From positions 987,491-1,051,490 of the forward strand of contig CM057157.1 of NCBI GenBank assembly GCA_029962745.1: a stretch of 64,000 bases of DNA, given 5' to 3'. Shown here piece after piece: positions 21,763 through 32,344 of the stretch. The notes beneath the pieces are model-generated. The model ran no database searches, was not told the DNA's origin, and worked only from the letters and a program-made list of their open reading frames with translations. The stretch's first letter is position 1; each line of letters opens with the position of its first letter. The stretch comes from Echinometra lucunter (lineage: Eukaryota; Echinodermata; Echinoidea; Camarodonta; Echinometridae). Both the position numbers and the translations under genes were made by a program.

Positions 21763-22262
21763 NNNNNNNNNNNNNNNNNNNNNNNNNNNNNNNNNNNNNN
21801 NNNNNNNNNNNNNNNNNNNNNNNNNNNNNNNNNNNNNNNNNNNNNNNNNNNNNNNNNNNNNNNNNNNNNNNNNNNNNNNNNNNNNNNNNNNNNNNNNNNN
21901 NNNNNNNNNNNNNNNNNNNNNNNNNNNNNNNNNNNNNNNNNNNNNNNNNNNNNNNNNNNNNNNNNNNNNNNNNNNNNNNNNNNNNNNNNNNNNNNNNNNN
22001 NNNNNNNNNNNNNNNNNNNNNNNNNNNNNNNNNNNNNNNNNNNNNNNNNNNNNNNNNNNNNNNNNNNNNNNNNNNNNNNNNNNNNNNNNNNNNNNNNNNN
22101 NNNNNNNNNNNNNNNNNNNNNNNNNNNNNNNNNNNNNNNNNNNNNNNNNNNNNNNNNNNNNNNNNNNNNNNNNNNNNNNNNNNNNNNNNNNNNNNNNNNN
22201 NNNNNNNNNNNNNNNNNNNNNNNNNNNNNNNNNNNNNNNNNNNNNNNNNNNNNNNNNNNNNN
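21763..22262. other. Assembly gap of 500 N
   Basis: Exactly 500 N between two ORF1 fragments in opposite orientation. Two full ORF1 5' parts and leaders would need well over 2 kb, so either the true distance is larger or the join is not real. Confidence 0.95.
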
Positions 22263-22769
22263 GCAGCATTCAAAGGCTGCCCATTGTACAAAGAGGCAAC
22301 AGGCATACAAATTATTAAGGCAAAAGAAAAACTCTCCTACGCTGAGGCTGCAAAACAATACAAGCAGCACAAGACCAATAAGGCCAACAATACAAACAAT
22401 ACCAACAATGCCAACAACACCAGTAAACAGGACAAAACCCAGAAGAAAGAACCCACACCCACCCAGAAAAGAATAATGCCCAACTTACAAGCGACTACAC
22501 CCAAACAAGAACAAAAGGCACACAATGGCCAAAGGAACTCTTCTGAGAAGCCCAATGATAAACCTACTACGACCCAGAACTCTAAAATCCCCATCCCAAC
22601 CAAAAAAGGCAACCAGTCTACCCTTACATTTAAGCCAGCAGAATTTCTATCCTTCATTATATTCATTATAAACAACCTAGATCAAGAAAACACACACTCT
22701 AATAGAATAAGACTTGTAGTAGATGCTGCCCGGCGATGTCTACATATAAATGACTTATGCTATTACTAG
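22263..22769 (+). pseudogene. ORF1 of copy 3, C-terminal fragment
   Basis: The frame begins inside the third zinc knuckle ('AAFKGCPLYKEA') at the gap edge and follows ORF1 of copy 1, with a shorter Asn-rich linker. It leaves the family sequence at about 22754, where the insertion starts, and stops at 22769. Confidence 0.8.
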
Positions 22770-22800
22770 TATTACAGCCTTTGACAAGACATGCTAACTA

Positions 22801-23149
22801 ATACTGCTTTCACATCAAGGTACGGTCGCTGCGACCGTACCCAACGACCGATCGAACGTGCTTTCACACCTCCGTCAAAATTTGGTCAGGCCCAGAGCGA
22901 TCGGTAGCTGTATAGCTGACCTAGCCGGAAGCGGAAGTAGAGATAGTGCGTAGGCATGTATGGGGGGTCATTGCATTTCGATCGGTCACTGAGTACGATG
23001 TGCTTTCACATCTAGCTTGCATCGGTCGCGATAGGTCGCTGAAGTACCTCACCGACCGTACTCAGCGACCGATGAAATGCTTTCACATTATGATTTCATC
23101 GGTCGCAGCGACCGCTCGCAGCGACCGTACCTTGGTGTGAAAGCAGTAT
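22801..23149. mobile_element. Short inverted-repeat element (MITE-like)
   Basis: About 350 bases with terminal inverted repeats of about 35 bases: left 'atactgctttcacatcaagg' plus 'tacggtcgctgcgac', right its reverse complement with one mismatch. Flanking TA on both sides would fit a TA target duplication if the ends are taken as CTGCTTTCACA. Inside, 'gctttcaca' recurs at about 22859, 22999 and 23078, and 'ggtcgc'/'gcgacc' recurs in both orientations, so the element is built of nested short palindromes. No coding capacity. Confidence 0.75.
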
Positions 23150-23394
23150 GATATCTATAAATTCAACTGTTGTTATGTTAATGTGAACTGTTGAATGTAA
23201 TTTCTGATTGACCTGATATGACTGTAATTCTCATGAAGATGCAGTTTGACTTGAATGGAACTTTTTAATTAGAAGTAACTGTGTATGATATTGTGATTTA
23301 TGTACCGGTTGGTCTCGTTCACTCCACTGATGACTATTATGTAGCATTATCATTAGCATTATCATGCAGCATGCAAACTCCATTCTCCTTACTT

Positions 23395-23600
23395 TCTCTT
23401 CTTCTTCTTCTTCTTGTGCTCCTTTTTACTCTTCATCATTTTTTTTTCATCTTATTTTTTTTCTTCTGCCTATTCTTCCTCTTTTTCTTCTTGTTCCTTT
23501 TTTATCTTCTTTTTCTCCTTCTTCTTCTTCTTCTTCTTCTTCTTCTTCTTCTTCTTCTTCTTCTTCTTCTTCTTCTTCTTCCTCTCCCTCTTCTTCCCCT
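23395..23600 (+). repeat. (CTT)n-rich pyrimidine tract
   Basis: Long run of cttctt, densest at 23518-23582. The open frames across it are low-complexity by-products. Confidence 0.9.
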
Positions 23601-24009
23601 TTTTTCTCCTTTTCCTTTTCTTCTTTTCTTCTTGGTCTCCTCTTCATGTATGCATGTTGCAATTTGCTATATTCATTGTAGTGTTTTAAGCCACTCAGTT
23701 CGTTGTCATGTCAGAATGGAAAAATCAAAATCTACTTGCATCAACAGCATGAAACTTTTGTTAATAATTATGCGTAGAAACATATCAATATTTCAAACTT
23801 TGTGCAATATCCATGGCTTTCAATTGCAGGTTTTTTTTTTCAGTGTAGGGAATGGGAAATGGACATTTACTGAATTTACTGAATGAATTCACCATTTTGT
23901 AGAGCTTCATAGTTATTCCATAGTTATTTCATCATGATAGTGCAATATCTCTGAATTCGTATTTACCCGTACTATGTATTTGGGTTCCTTCTTTCTTTTC
24001 CCCGTTCCC

Positions 24010-24232
24010 TTCTCACCTCCACCCCCCCCCCCCCCCCTCTATCTCTCTCTCTCTGTCTTTTTACCTCTCTATTTCTTCTCTGTCTCTTTCTTTTCCCTTT
24101 TCTCCGCCTTTTCTCTCTCTTTATTTCTTTATCTATTTCTTCTCTGTCTCTTTCTTTTCCCTTTTCTCCGCCTTTTCTCTCTCTTTATTTCTTTATCTAT
24201 TTCTCTCTCTCTCTCTCTCTCTTTTATTCTCT
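24010..24232 (+). repeat. C-run and (CT)n tract with a direct duplication
   Basis: A C run at about 24020-24038, then CT-rich sequence in which a block containing 'ctttcttttcccttttctcc' occurs twice (about 24085 and 24150). Confidence 0.85.
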
Positions 24233-24487
24233 TCGGGTTTGAATCGGGGTGGGGGGGGGGGGGGAATACAGGGATGGGGGTACTCTGTTCTCAGGTTTTA
24301 CTAAAATTTTTAAGTGCCAGATCTTTTACATTTTGAATGTAATTATTTGTAATTTTTCATTTCACTTTTTGATGTTTTAACTCACGTTTTTTATATGAAC
24401 TCTGTAATATCTTTGTAAATTCCCGGAATGAATTTCCATGTAAATTTGGACGAAATAAAATTGAATTGAATTGAATTGAATTGAATT

Positions 24488-26643
24488 CAACCGGAGATGC
24501 TTCATAAACGACTCACATAAAGATATTACAATGGAATGCGCAAAGTTTTAATACGCACGGTCCGGATTTTTATAACGTTGTATTTCAAAAGAGAATATTA
24601 AAACACTCCCCGGACATATTAGTTATTCAAGAGACCTGGTTTCATGACTACAATATTTTTCCGATACCCAGCTATGAACCAGTCATTAAAAATAGATAAA
24701 AAGGGGGAAGGGTGGTTTAGCTTTATACATCCATAACAAGATCACTTTTTTTTAAAACAAAAAACCTTTAAAGCTATAGAAACACCAAGAGAGGAGTAAT
24801 ACCAACGAATCGATATTTTTATCCAAAATCAAACAATAACACAAGTTCTTATAATCCCTGTATAAAACTTGAAATACAGAAACTTGACAAACTGGTTGCA
24901 AATTGTAGCAATAAACATCGTTGAGGATTTTATAGAAAAATATAACATTATTATCCTAAATGATGGTTCACCCACAAGCATAGATCCACACATTGGGAAA
25001 AATACACACATAGATTTGGCCCTCTCATCTATGCAATTAGCCCCTAAAATGAACTGGGAAAAACTACCCCACCTCTTTGGAAGTGACCATTATGTCATAC
25101 TATTAAAAATATTTATCAACAGCACTAAAACAGCACGAAAATCACAAACCAATGATACTGAACCAGTGTGGTCATTTAAAAATGTTAATTGGCAACTATA
25201 CAAACAAGGTATAGCCGATAAACTAATAAACAATGACTCGCCGATATTAGAAAATAATAGCAATATACAAGAACAATACAACTTTTTTACCAATTCTATT
25301 ACTAGTACTGCAGATGAAATAATGTTAACAAATAGAAGAAAGAAGCAAGATTTAAACCCAATACCATGGTGGACAAAAGAATGCGGCGAAGCAATAAAAG
25401 AGCGAAACAGAGCAAAGAATAGACTCGGAAGGAAACTAAGTATGAATGATATGATAGAATACAAAAAGAAAAAAGCACTGGCTCAAAAAGTTATTAGACA
25501 AGCTAAACAAAATTACTGGAGGAAATACTGTACCTCAATTAACAGGACAACGCAGCTTAATAAAGTTTGGGAAAAGATAAAAAGTATGCAACAAACCCAT
25601 AACAGGAAAAAGAACATGTCGAATCTGAGAGACTCAAACAATGTAAGCGTCGAGGACACTACCGATAAAACAAATCTTTTGGGTAAGTACTTTCAATCTG
25701 TTGACAGGAGATTAAGTGGAGAAGAAATAGAAAAAAGAAAAATATTTGAAGATGAAGTTATCGATAAAGAAATAAATCTAGAAACAGAATCGAGCAACAG
25801 TTTAAATGAAAACCTCACCCTATACGAATTAAAAAACGCCATCAACGATATGAATAATACTGCACCTGGAAAAGATGGAATCAAGGCCATTATGATAAAG
25901 AATCTGCCTGATATTGCAATTATCTCTCTGTTACAGCTATACAACAACATATGGAAAGAAGCCGTCTTCCCTGAAGATTGGTACAATTCTGTCATCATTC
26001 CAGTACTAAAACCGGGCAAAGATCCAACAAACCCGGCTTCCTACAGACCAATCTCACTGACACCAATTCTCTGCAAAATAATGGAAAAAATGATAAAAAA
26101 TAGACTGAACTGGTATCTAGAAAAAAACAATATCCTTACTCCTTACCAAGCAGGCTTCAGACCCAATAGAAGAACCATAGACCAGCTACTCCGGCTAGAA
26201 ACGGAAGTACATAAAGGAATACGCAACAAACAACATACAGTTGCTGTTTTCCTTGATTTGGAAAAAGCATACAATTTACTATGGAAAAAGGTATTAATCT
26301 ATAAAGTATTCCGCACAGGCATTGATGGCAAGATTCTCAGATGGATAAATAGATTTCTTAAGAACAGGAAATGTATAGTCAAAATAAACAATACATACTC
26401 AAACCCGTATATCCTCACTAACGGAACTCCGCAAGGTAGCTGCATTAGCCAAACCCTCTTTAATTTAATGATAAATGACATAAGCGTATCGGATAAACAA
26501 ATCAAATTATCAATGTACGCGGATGATATAGCCATCTGGTACTCCAGTCGAAACCTCGAATATGCGAGGACAAAAATACAAAATGAATTAAACAATATTG
26601 CACGATGGTTTGACAAATGGGGAATGTATGTTTCCCCTTCAAA
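24488..26643 (+). pseudogene. ORF2 of copy 3, 5' part (endonuclease relic and RT)
   Basis: Starts at the ORF1/ORF2 junction, but the initiating ATG is altered and a stop lies at 24697 after the equivalent of residue 68. The stretch 24720-24900 has several indels. Near 24920 about 70 bases are deleted, so the endonuclease 'GDFN..H' motif is gone. From about 24870 to 26643 the frame is open and holds 'IDLALSSMQL', 'GSDHYVILL' and RT motifs through 'YADDIAIWYSS' and 'WGMYVSPSN', with substitutions such as 'NRRTIDQL' and 'GSCISQTL'. It ends abruptly at the join to histone spacer at 26643. Confidence 0.8.
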
Positions 26644-27097
26644 TTCATGTATAGGTTTATTATGATGGAGCACCATTTATACCATAAATGAAGCGAAATT
26701 GGTACGCATGAATTGAAATTACTCTTGTCGACGTCAAATGCCGTCTCGGGTTCCGTTATTTTTTCCTCCTTTCTCATTTTTCTTTTCTGTCGGGAAAGTC
26801 GGTAAACGTGCACTGCACTGGTCATGAAATAATTTTTATTTATTTTATCTTATTTATTGATTGCTCAGTGATCTGAATAAAGGAGTTACGGCTGATTATT
26901 CCATCCCTCCTTCCCACATCCTACTCCCCGGCCTTTTCTCTCACTCTCTAACTGGACGATACATTTAGTATCTCCGTCATACTTTGAATTATGATTCGAT
27001 GATAATGCAAATAGGGCCATTGAGAAATGTCGCTTACTACCCTGTTGTTCTGACAATCAAGACAGTTTTAAGGATTCATTTATTTATTCATGTATTT

Positions 27098-27172
<75 letters not shown>

Positions 27173-27669
27173 CGTTTGTTTGTTTGACTGATTGCTCTAT
27201 TCATCTATGTGCCTCTTCATTTTGTATTCTTTTATTCATTTGTTTATTTATTTTTTGATTATTCGATTATCATTTCTTCTTCTTCTTCTTCTTCTTCTTC
27301 TTCTTCTCCCTCTTCTTCTTTCTACTTCTTTCTACTTGATACATGGAATTTATAAGGCGCTTTCAAGGGGTGTTTCAGCGTTGTATAGGCAAAAGCAAAA
27401 CAATTAAATAGCAATAAGCAGTTACAATTATAAGCAATTACAATTATCAGCAATTATATGTAATTTTTCTTCTTTTTCTTCTTGCTTCTTTTGCGTATTT
27501 CATATGCATCGTGCACTCATTAGAGGAATATCGCCATCTCTCGGCAGGAGACAGCACAGGCACGGTCCTTGCGACGCTGCGACCAATGAAAGGATGAGAT
27601 TCCCGTTGAGGGCCTAGCTCATTTGCATATGGATCCCACCCCGGTGTATGAAAGGGGACGGTCTCCCAA
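26643..27669 (+). other. Displaced histone H4-H2B spacer with H2B promoter
   Basis: Nearly identical to 36914-37950 of the histone repeat, starting at 'attcatgtataggttt' and ending inside the H2B promoter just before the cap region ('ggtctcccaa'). It includes the (GATT)n run at 27109-27172 and the (CTT)n run at 27272-27322. On both sides it joins I-group element sequence with at most one base of overlap. No H2B gene follows. Confidence 0.88.
27580..27669 (+). promoter_or_regulatory. Orphaned H2B promoter with altered TATA
   Basis: CCAAT (27583-27587) and the octamer ATTTGCAT (27621-27628) are kept. Ten bases before the GATCC motif are deleted relative to other H2B promoters. The TATA box reads TATGAAAG (27647-27654) instead of TATAAAAG. 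It now points into the C-terminal end of a retrotransposon ORF2. Confidence 0.8.
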
Positions 27670-27983
27670 TCACACACACTTTTAAACCAAAAGGTTTACG
27701 CCGAAAGGAAGAAACACTCCTACACCAATTTAGGTTAGGTAAGTGCCGATTAAACCACTATCTTTTTACAATAAATCAGCACGAAAATGGATTATGTGAT
27801 CATTGCTTGCAGCAAGAGACAATACAACATTATTTATTAGAATGCAATAAATATGAACAAGAAAGAAGGCAAATGCTGCGTGGTTTGAATCATCCTGTAC
27901 GACTTAAGGATATTCTCCACAGGGAAACAAAAATCAAACCTTTGCTGACATACGTCAACAGAACCGGAAGGTTCAAGACATAA
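27670..27983 (+). pseudogene. ORF2 of copy 3, C-terminal end
   Basis: About 104 codons from 'THTFKPKGLRRKEETLLHQF' to 'YVNRTGRFKT' and the stop. It includes the CCHC motif 'CDHC...HYLLEC' common at the end of I/jockey-type ORF2. It is in frame and nearly identical to copy 1. Confidence 0.85.
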
Positions 27984-29240
27984 CAGTCATGCCTAAATAC
28001 AAGATGCATTCAATTTGGGTATTACATGACCATCTCACCACCTTGAAAATAATAACTTTTCATGATATTTCATAACATTTAGAATTTTAGTCACAGGAAC
28101 ACGATTCGTAGAAGTATATTACTATACATCTCGCAACATATGAACCCCAAATTAACACACATAATATCAAAACATACCTACATTTGTTTTGATCCCGTTT
28201 TTCATAGTTACATTTCCTTTATTATCTCTATCTGGTCCATCTTTTTCTACTACATCGCCCTCTGGCGAACACGATACAAGTAGGTTGATCAGGCTGGCGG
28301 CACCCTGGTCCGTGCCCGAGTGACCTAGGGGGCTCTGAGCCCCCGAAAAGCTACAACACAATGTACCGTGTAAAAGCAGGTAAGAAGGCACATTCACAGG
28401 GCTAGGGTTGTTTGACCTCTTGGATAGCCGAACATCTCGTTTCAAAGCCCCCAAAAATTCAATAATGCAAATTCACGCGTAGATTTCAAATGTTAATAGT
28501 GTTTAGTAAACTTCCTATACTGTCCACTGAATTGTGTATTCTGTGGATTAAAACTTGTGACCCAAAATAACGGGAGGACCCCACCTAAGGCTAAAACGAG
28601 TAATATGCGTAACAAACTGGGTGCTGAGGCCACCAAAGGATGCATATCCTGAGGCTGGTCAACGGTGGGATGCTCATTCCTTTCCACTTAGGCCATCTGG
28701 GAGGAGCCGGTATGACTCTCCTGGTGGTCGGTGGTTGGCGTGTGATCCTTCGCGGCTGATCCTTGGGAGGAGCCCTATCTCTCTCAGTGGGTCAGTTACT
28801 CAGTTACTCAGGGAGTTATCGCATCCAAATGCTCTGGCAGGGTGCAGAGTATTTGGCCTGATGGTGGGGAAAACCCATTTTCCTAAATCTATACCTCAAT
28901 TTCGCTACTCTCAAAATAAATCAAAATTGACTATAAATAAAAACTAAATCTGCAGTATCCAACACAAATTAAACAAAATGCTTAAAAATATAACTCTAAG
29001 TATCAGTAATGATACTCTAACATCTAACTAACAACTTATCATAACAAAACTACTAACCAGCACATGCACACCGCAATCAGGACCTGACCTTACTCCCCAA
29101 AATCCCCGCCCCCCCCCCCCCAAAAAAAAGAAAATATTAATGAACCAAAATGACTTCAAAATGTCAGTACGAATACAGGCGCAAATATTCTAATTTAGAA
29201 GTGATAGGCGCCTCTAAATTCAAAAACCAACCAACCAACC
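27984..29240 (+). other. 3' UTR and (AACC)n tail of copy 3
   Basis: Complete 3' UTR, nearly identical to the minus-strand UTR of copy 2, with the GC hairpin at 28328-28344, a C run followed by an A run at about 29107-29128, and the tail 'ccaaccaaccaacc' ending at 29240. The tail runs straight into the H2A leader 'agggcgttcactc'. Confidence 0.85.
28328..28344. other. GC-rich hairpin in element 3' UTR (copy 3)
   Basis: 'gggggctctgagccccc', the reverse complement of the palindrome at 10672. Confidence 0.6.
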
Positions 29241-29313
29241 AGGGCGTTCACTCATTGTCGACGCACTTCGCACAGTCAAGAACATCACTTCGCTCTCAAC
29301 TCAGGAAAGCATC

Positions 29314-29688
29314 ATGTCTGGCAGAGGAAAAAGTGGAAAGGCCCGCACCAAGGCCAAGTCCCGTTCATCCCGTGCCGGCCTTCAGTTTCCAGTGGGCCGT
29401 GTTCATCGGTTTCTTCGCAAGGGCAACTACGCACAGAGAGTCGGCGCTGGAGCCCCAGTTTATATGGCCGCTGTCCTAGAGTACCTGACCGCCGAAATCT
29501 TGGAGCTGGCTGGCAACGCTGCCCGCGATAACAAGAAATCCAGAATCATCCCTCGCCACCTGCAACTCGCCGTGCGCAATGACGAAGAACTCAACAAGCT
29601 TCTCGGTGGGGTGACGATCGCTCAAGGTGGTGTGCTGCCTAACATCCAAGCAGTGCTCCTTCCTAAGAAGACCGCCAAATCAAGCTAG
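29314..29688 (+). CDS. H2A: Histone H2A (copy 1), promoter replaced by retrotransposon tail
   Basis: A core histone of 124 residues that pairs with H2B in the nucleosome. The histone fold is complete ('[16 protein letters not shown]', acidic patch '[18 protein letters not shown]', docking segment '[18 protein letters not shown]'), and the C terminus '[10 protein letters not shown]' is of the short replication-dependent type, not H2A.Z or H2A.X. The protein equals the other H2A copies. The DNA differs by at least two silent changes ('ggc' for 'ggt' at codon 4, 'accgcc' for 'actgcc'). The leader starts at 29241, but upstream there is no TATA, GATCC or CCAAT: the element tail replaces them. Expression is therefore doubtful. 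Confidence 0.95.
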   Translation: MSGRGKSGKARTKAKSRSSRAGLQFPVGRVHRFLRKGNYAQRVGAGAPVYMAAVLEYLTAEILELAGNAARDNKKSRIIPRHLQLAVRNDEELNKLLGGVTIAQGGVLPNIQAVLLPKKTAKSS

Positions 29689-29720
29689 AGTGTTGCTCTA
29701 CGCAACCCTTGAAACTCAAC

Positions 29721-29736
29721 GGCCCTTATCAGGGCC
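29721..29736 (+). terminator. Histone 3' stem-loop, H2A copy 1
   Basis: 'ggcccttatcagggcc' with flanking 'aac' and 'acca', followed by 'cacgaaagaat', the purine-rich element that pairs with U7 snRNA during 3' cleavage. Confidence 0.93.
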
Positions 29737-29772
29737 ACCAAATGTTCACGAAAGAATCGTCTTACGCATGCA

Positions 29773-29797
29773 TCTCTCTCTCTCTCTCTCTCTCTCT
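29773..29797 (+). repeat. (CT)n microsatellite downstream of H2A
   Basis: CT run, longer in the other units (33693-33727, 44324-44351, 51684-51712). Confidence 0.95.
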
Positions 29798-30141
29798 TAA
29801 TATTGTAAATGGTAATAGCAAGATAAATACGAAATATAAATATTTTTTTTATATTTTAATTGATGTTTTTGTAGAAAAGGAGAAGCCAATGAAAAAATTG
29901 TACGTGCAGATATTATAAAAGATAGCATTTAGAACGATACACGCATGGAAAATTATAATAATGTAGTGGTTCTGAATAATAATGTAGTGGTTCTGAACAA
30001 GTGCCAAGAAAAACAAGGTATATGTGAAAAGGGGGTTTAAAATAAGGAAATGTTGCTCCATGTCCGACAGGGTTAGGAAATGGTGGGGGGAAGAAAAAAA
30101 GAATTTTGGTCACCCCGTCACCCCGCCAGCTCCAGCACATA

Positions 30142-30510
30142 TGATGGTGGGGAAAACCCATTTTCCTAAATCTATACCTCAATTTCGCTACTCTCAAAAT
30201 AAATCAAAATTGACTATAAATAAAAACTAAATTTGCAGTATCCAACACAAATTAAACAAAATGGTTAAAAATATAACTCTAAGTATCAGTGATGATACTC
30301 TAACATCTAACTAACAACTTATCATAACAAAACTACTAACCAGCACATGCACACCGCAATCAGGACCTGACCTTACTCCCCAAAATCCCCGCCCCCCAAA
30401 AAGAAAATATTAATGAACCAAAATGACTTCAAAATGTCAGTACGAATACAGGCGCAAATATTCTAATTTAGAAGTGATAGGCGCCTCTAAATTAAAAAAC
30501 CAACCAACCA
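30142..30510 (+). mobile_element. I-group element copy 4: 3' end only, joined to H2B leader
   Basis: The last 370 bases of the element 3' UTR, from 'tgatggtggggaaaaccc' to the tail 'ccaaccaacca'. On the left it meets H2A-H1 spacer (ending 'ccagcacatat'), on the right the H2B leader 'gggattctcac'. H1, H4 and the H2B promoter, expected between these flanks, are absent. The C run near 30392 is shorter than in the other copies. Confidence 0.88.
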
Positions 30511-30588
30511 GGGATTCTCACACCCTTGAAAAGCGTTCATCGACCTGTTACGTTTCCCGCATCTCTGTTTTGAAAATTGCACTTCATC

Positions 30589-30960
30589 ATGGCTCCAACC
30601 GGTCAAGTTGCCAAGAAAGGCTCTAAGAAAGCAGTCAAGGCCCCTCGCCCCAGCGCTGGAAAGAAGAGGCACAGGAGAAGGAAGGAGAGCTACGGCATCT
30701 ACATCTACAAAGTTCTCAAGCAGGTTCATCCTGACACCGGCATCTCTAGTCGGGCCATGACGATCATGAACAGCTTCGTCAACGACATCTTCGAGCGCAT
30801 TGCCGGTGAAGCTTCCCGCCTCGCCCAGTACAACAAGAAGTCAACCATCAGCAGTCGCGAGGTTCAGACCGCCGTCCGTCTTCTTCTCCCAGGAGAGCTG
30901 GCAAAGCATGCCGTGAGCGAGGGCACCAAGGCGGTGACAAAGTACACCACCTCTAAGTAG
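30589..30960 (+). CDS. H2B: Histone H2B (copy 1), promoter replaced by retrotransposon tail
   Basis: A core histone of 123 residues. The tail '[20 protein letters not shown]' is short and lacks the SPKK repeats of sea urchin sperm H2B. The fold region includes '[20 protein letters not shown]', '[20 protein letters not shown]' and the C-terminal helix '[16 protein letters not shown]' with the ubiquitylatable Lys in '[10 protein letters not shown]'. The start is the first ATG after the leader 'acttcatc'; an in-frame TTG upstream is not a start. Only about 78 bases of normal leader remain, and the element tail replaces TATA, octamer and CCAAT. Confidence 0.95.
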   Translation: MAPTGQVAKKGSKKAVKAPRPSAGKKRHRRRKESYGIYIYKVLKQVHPDTGISSRAMTIMNSFVNDIFERIAGEASRLAQYNKKSTISSREVQTAVRLLLPGELAKHAVSEGTKAVTKYTTSK

Positions 30961-30994
30961 AGAGGTCCAATCCCGACGCAGTCGGATAGACAAC

Positions 30995-31010
30995 GGCCCT
31001 TTTCAGGGCC
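30995..31010 (+). terminator. Histone 3' stem-loop, H2B copy 1
   Basis: 'ggcccttttcagggcc', followed by 'ccaagaaagaatg'. Confidence 0.93.
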
Positions 31011-31749
31011 ACACAAATACCCCAAGAAAGAATGAGTCATGGATACTAGATTTGGTAGAGTAAAAGTATGATAGGTATCATTAATGAGCTGAGATTATGA
31101 TAGGCATGTCACAAATCGGGCATTTAGTGAAGAAAGTGAAATGAACAAATATTAGATTAACTGAACGAACAAGTAGGGCAAAGGATCAGATTAATCAACT
31201 AAGTAGGTAGGCTAACTTACAGACTTAGTGGAAGTAGGGCAACAAACGAAAACAAAAACAAAGCAAAACATGTAGTTCGTGATGACACTGACTAGTACGT
31301 GGGCATGTCAAAGCCAGTCTGGAGTAAGAGTGAAATCTAAAAGAAATGGGAATGTAATGGACATGTGTGGGAATATAATGTAGATCAGAGCTGAGAATGC
31401 ACCATATGAACAGTATAAATCTGCCCGTGTCGTCTGGATTTTAGGTTGACGAGATACTAAGGGCGATTTCGAAATGATTTACTTGAAGAATTGGTTTGCT
31501 TTCCCAAACAAGCAACCCTCTCTCTCTCCCTCTCATTCGAGTATAATGTCAGTTAAACTTGGACAAGAATACCGATAATTTGTCATACTACATTATTCTC
31601 TCATGGTACATCTTTTCCTTAATTCTGGATACCGGCAACTCTGCTAATGCCGAATTGCTCGCCTTTAGCTGGATAGCGCCACCTGCGAGCACAAACGGCT
31701 TCCCCAACTCACGTATCGCCCGCCCCGCTCTAAACAAAGGAGCAACGCG

Positions 31750-32297
<548 letters not shown>

Positions 32298-32328
32298 AGC
32301 GATCGGCGGATGCACCGCATACACAAAC

Positions 32329-32344
32329 GGCTCTTTTCAGAGCC
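32329..32344 (+). terminator. Histone 3' stem-loop, H3 unit 1
   Basis: 'ggctcttttcagagcc' with 'ccaagaaagat' after it. Confidence 0.94.

Larger units (their letters stand above)
22755..24487 (+). mobile_element. Insertion splitting the ORF1/ORF2 junction, with LINE-type tail
   Basis: Sequence foreign to the I-group element, placed exactly between the end of ORF1 ('aatgac') and the segment before ORF2 ('attcaaccggag'). It ends in 'gacgaaataaa' plus about seven (ATTGA) units, a typical 3' tail of L2/CR1-type LINEs. No reverse transcriptase was seen inside. It carries the inverted-repeat element at 22801-23149 and pyrimidine-rich tracts at 23395-23600 and 24000-24230. Confidence 0.55.
22263..29240 (+). 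mobile_element. I-group non-LTR retrotransposon, copy 3 (rearranged)
   Basis: Plus-strand element pieces in order: ORF1 C-terminal part (to about 22754), a LINE-like insertion (22755-24487), a decayed ORF2 from its start to the middle of the RT domain (24488-26643), about 1 kb of histone H4-H2B spacer (26643-27669), the ORF2 C-terminal end (27670-27983), and the whole 3' UTR with an (AACC)n tail ending at 29240. About 1.2 kb of ORF2 is missing where the histone piece sits. The part before 26643 is more diverged than the part after 27670, so two different copies were probably joined by recombination. Confidence 0.8.

Noticed and set aside
23281..23886. 201-codon Leu/Ser/Phe-rich frame that resembles a membrane protein
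   Set aside because: It is the translation of a (CTT)n pyrimidine tract.
29721..29736. Histone stem-loops as rho-independent terminators
   Set aside because: They lack the U-tract and occur in animal histone genes, where they direct cleavage and stem-loop binding protein binding instead.
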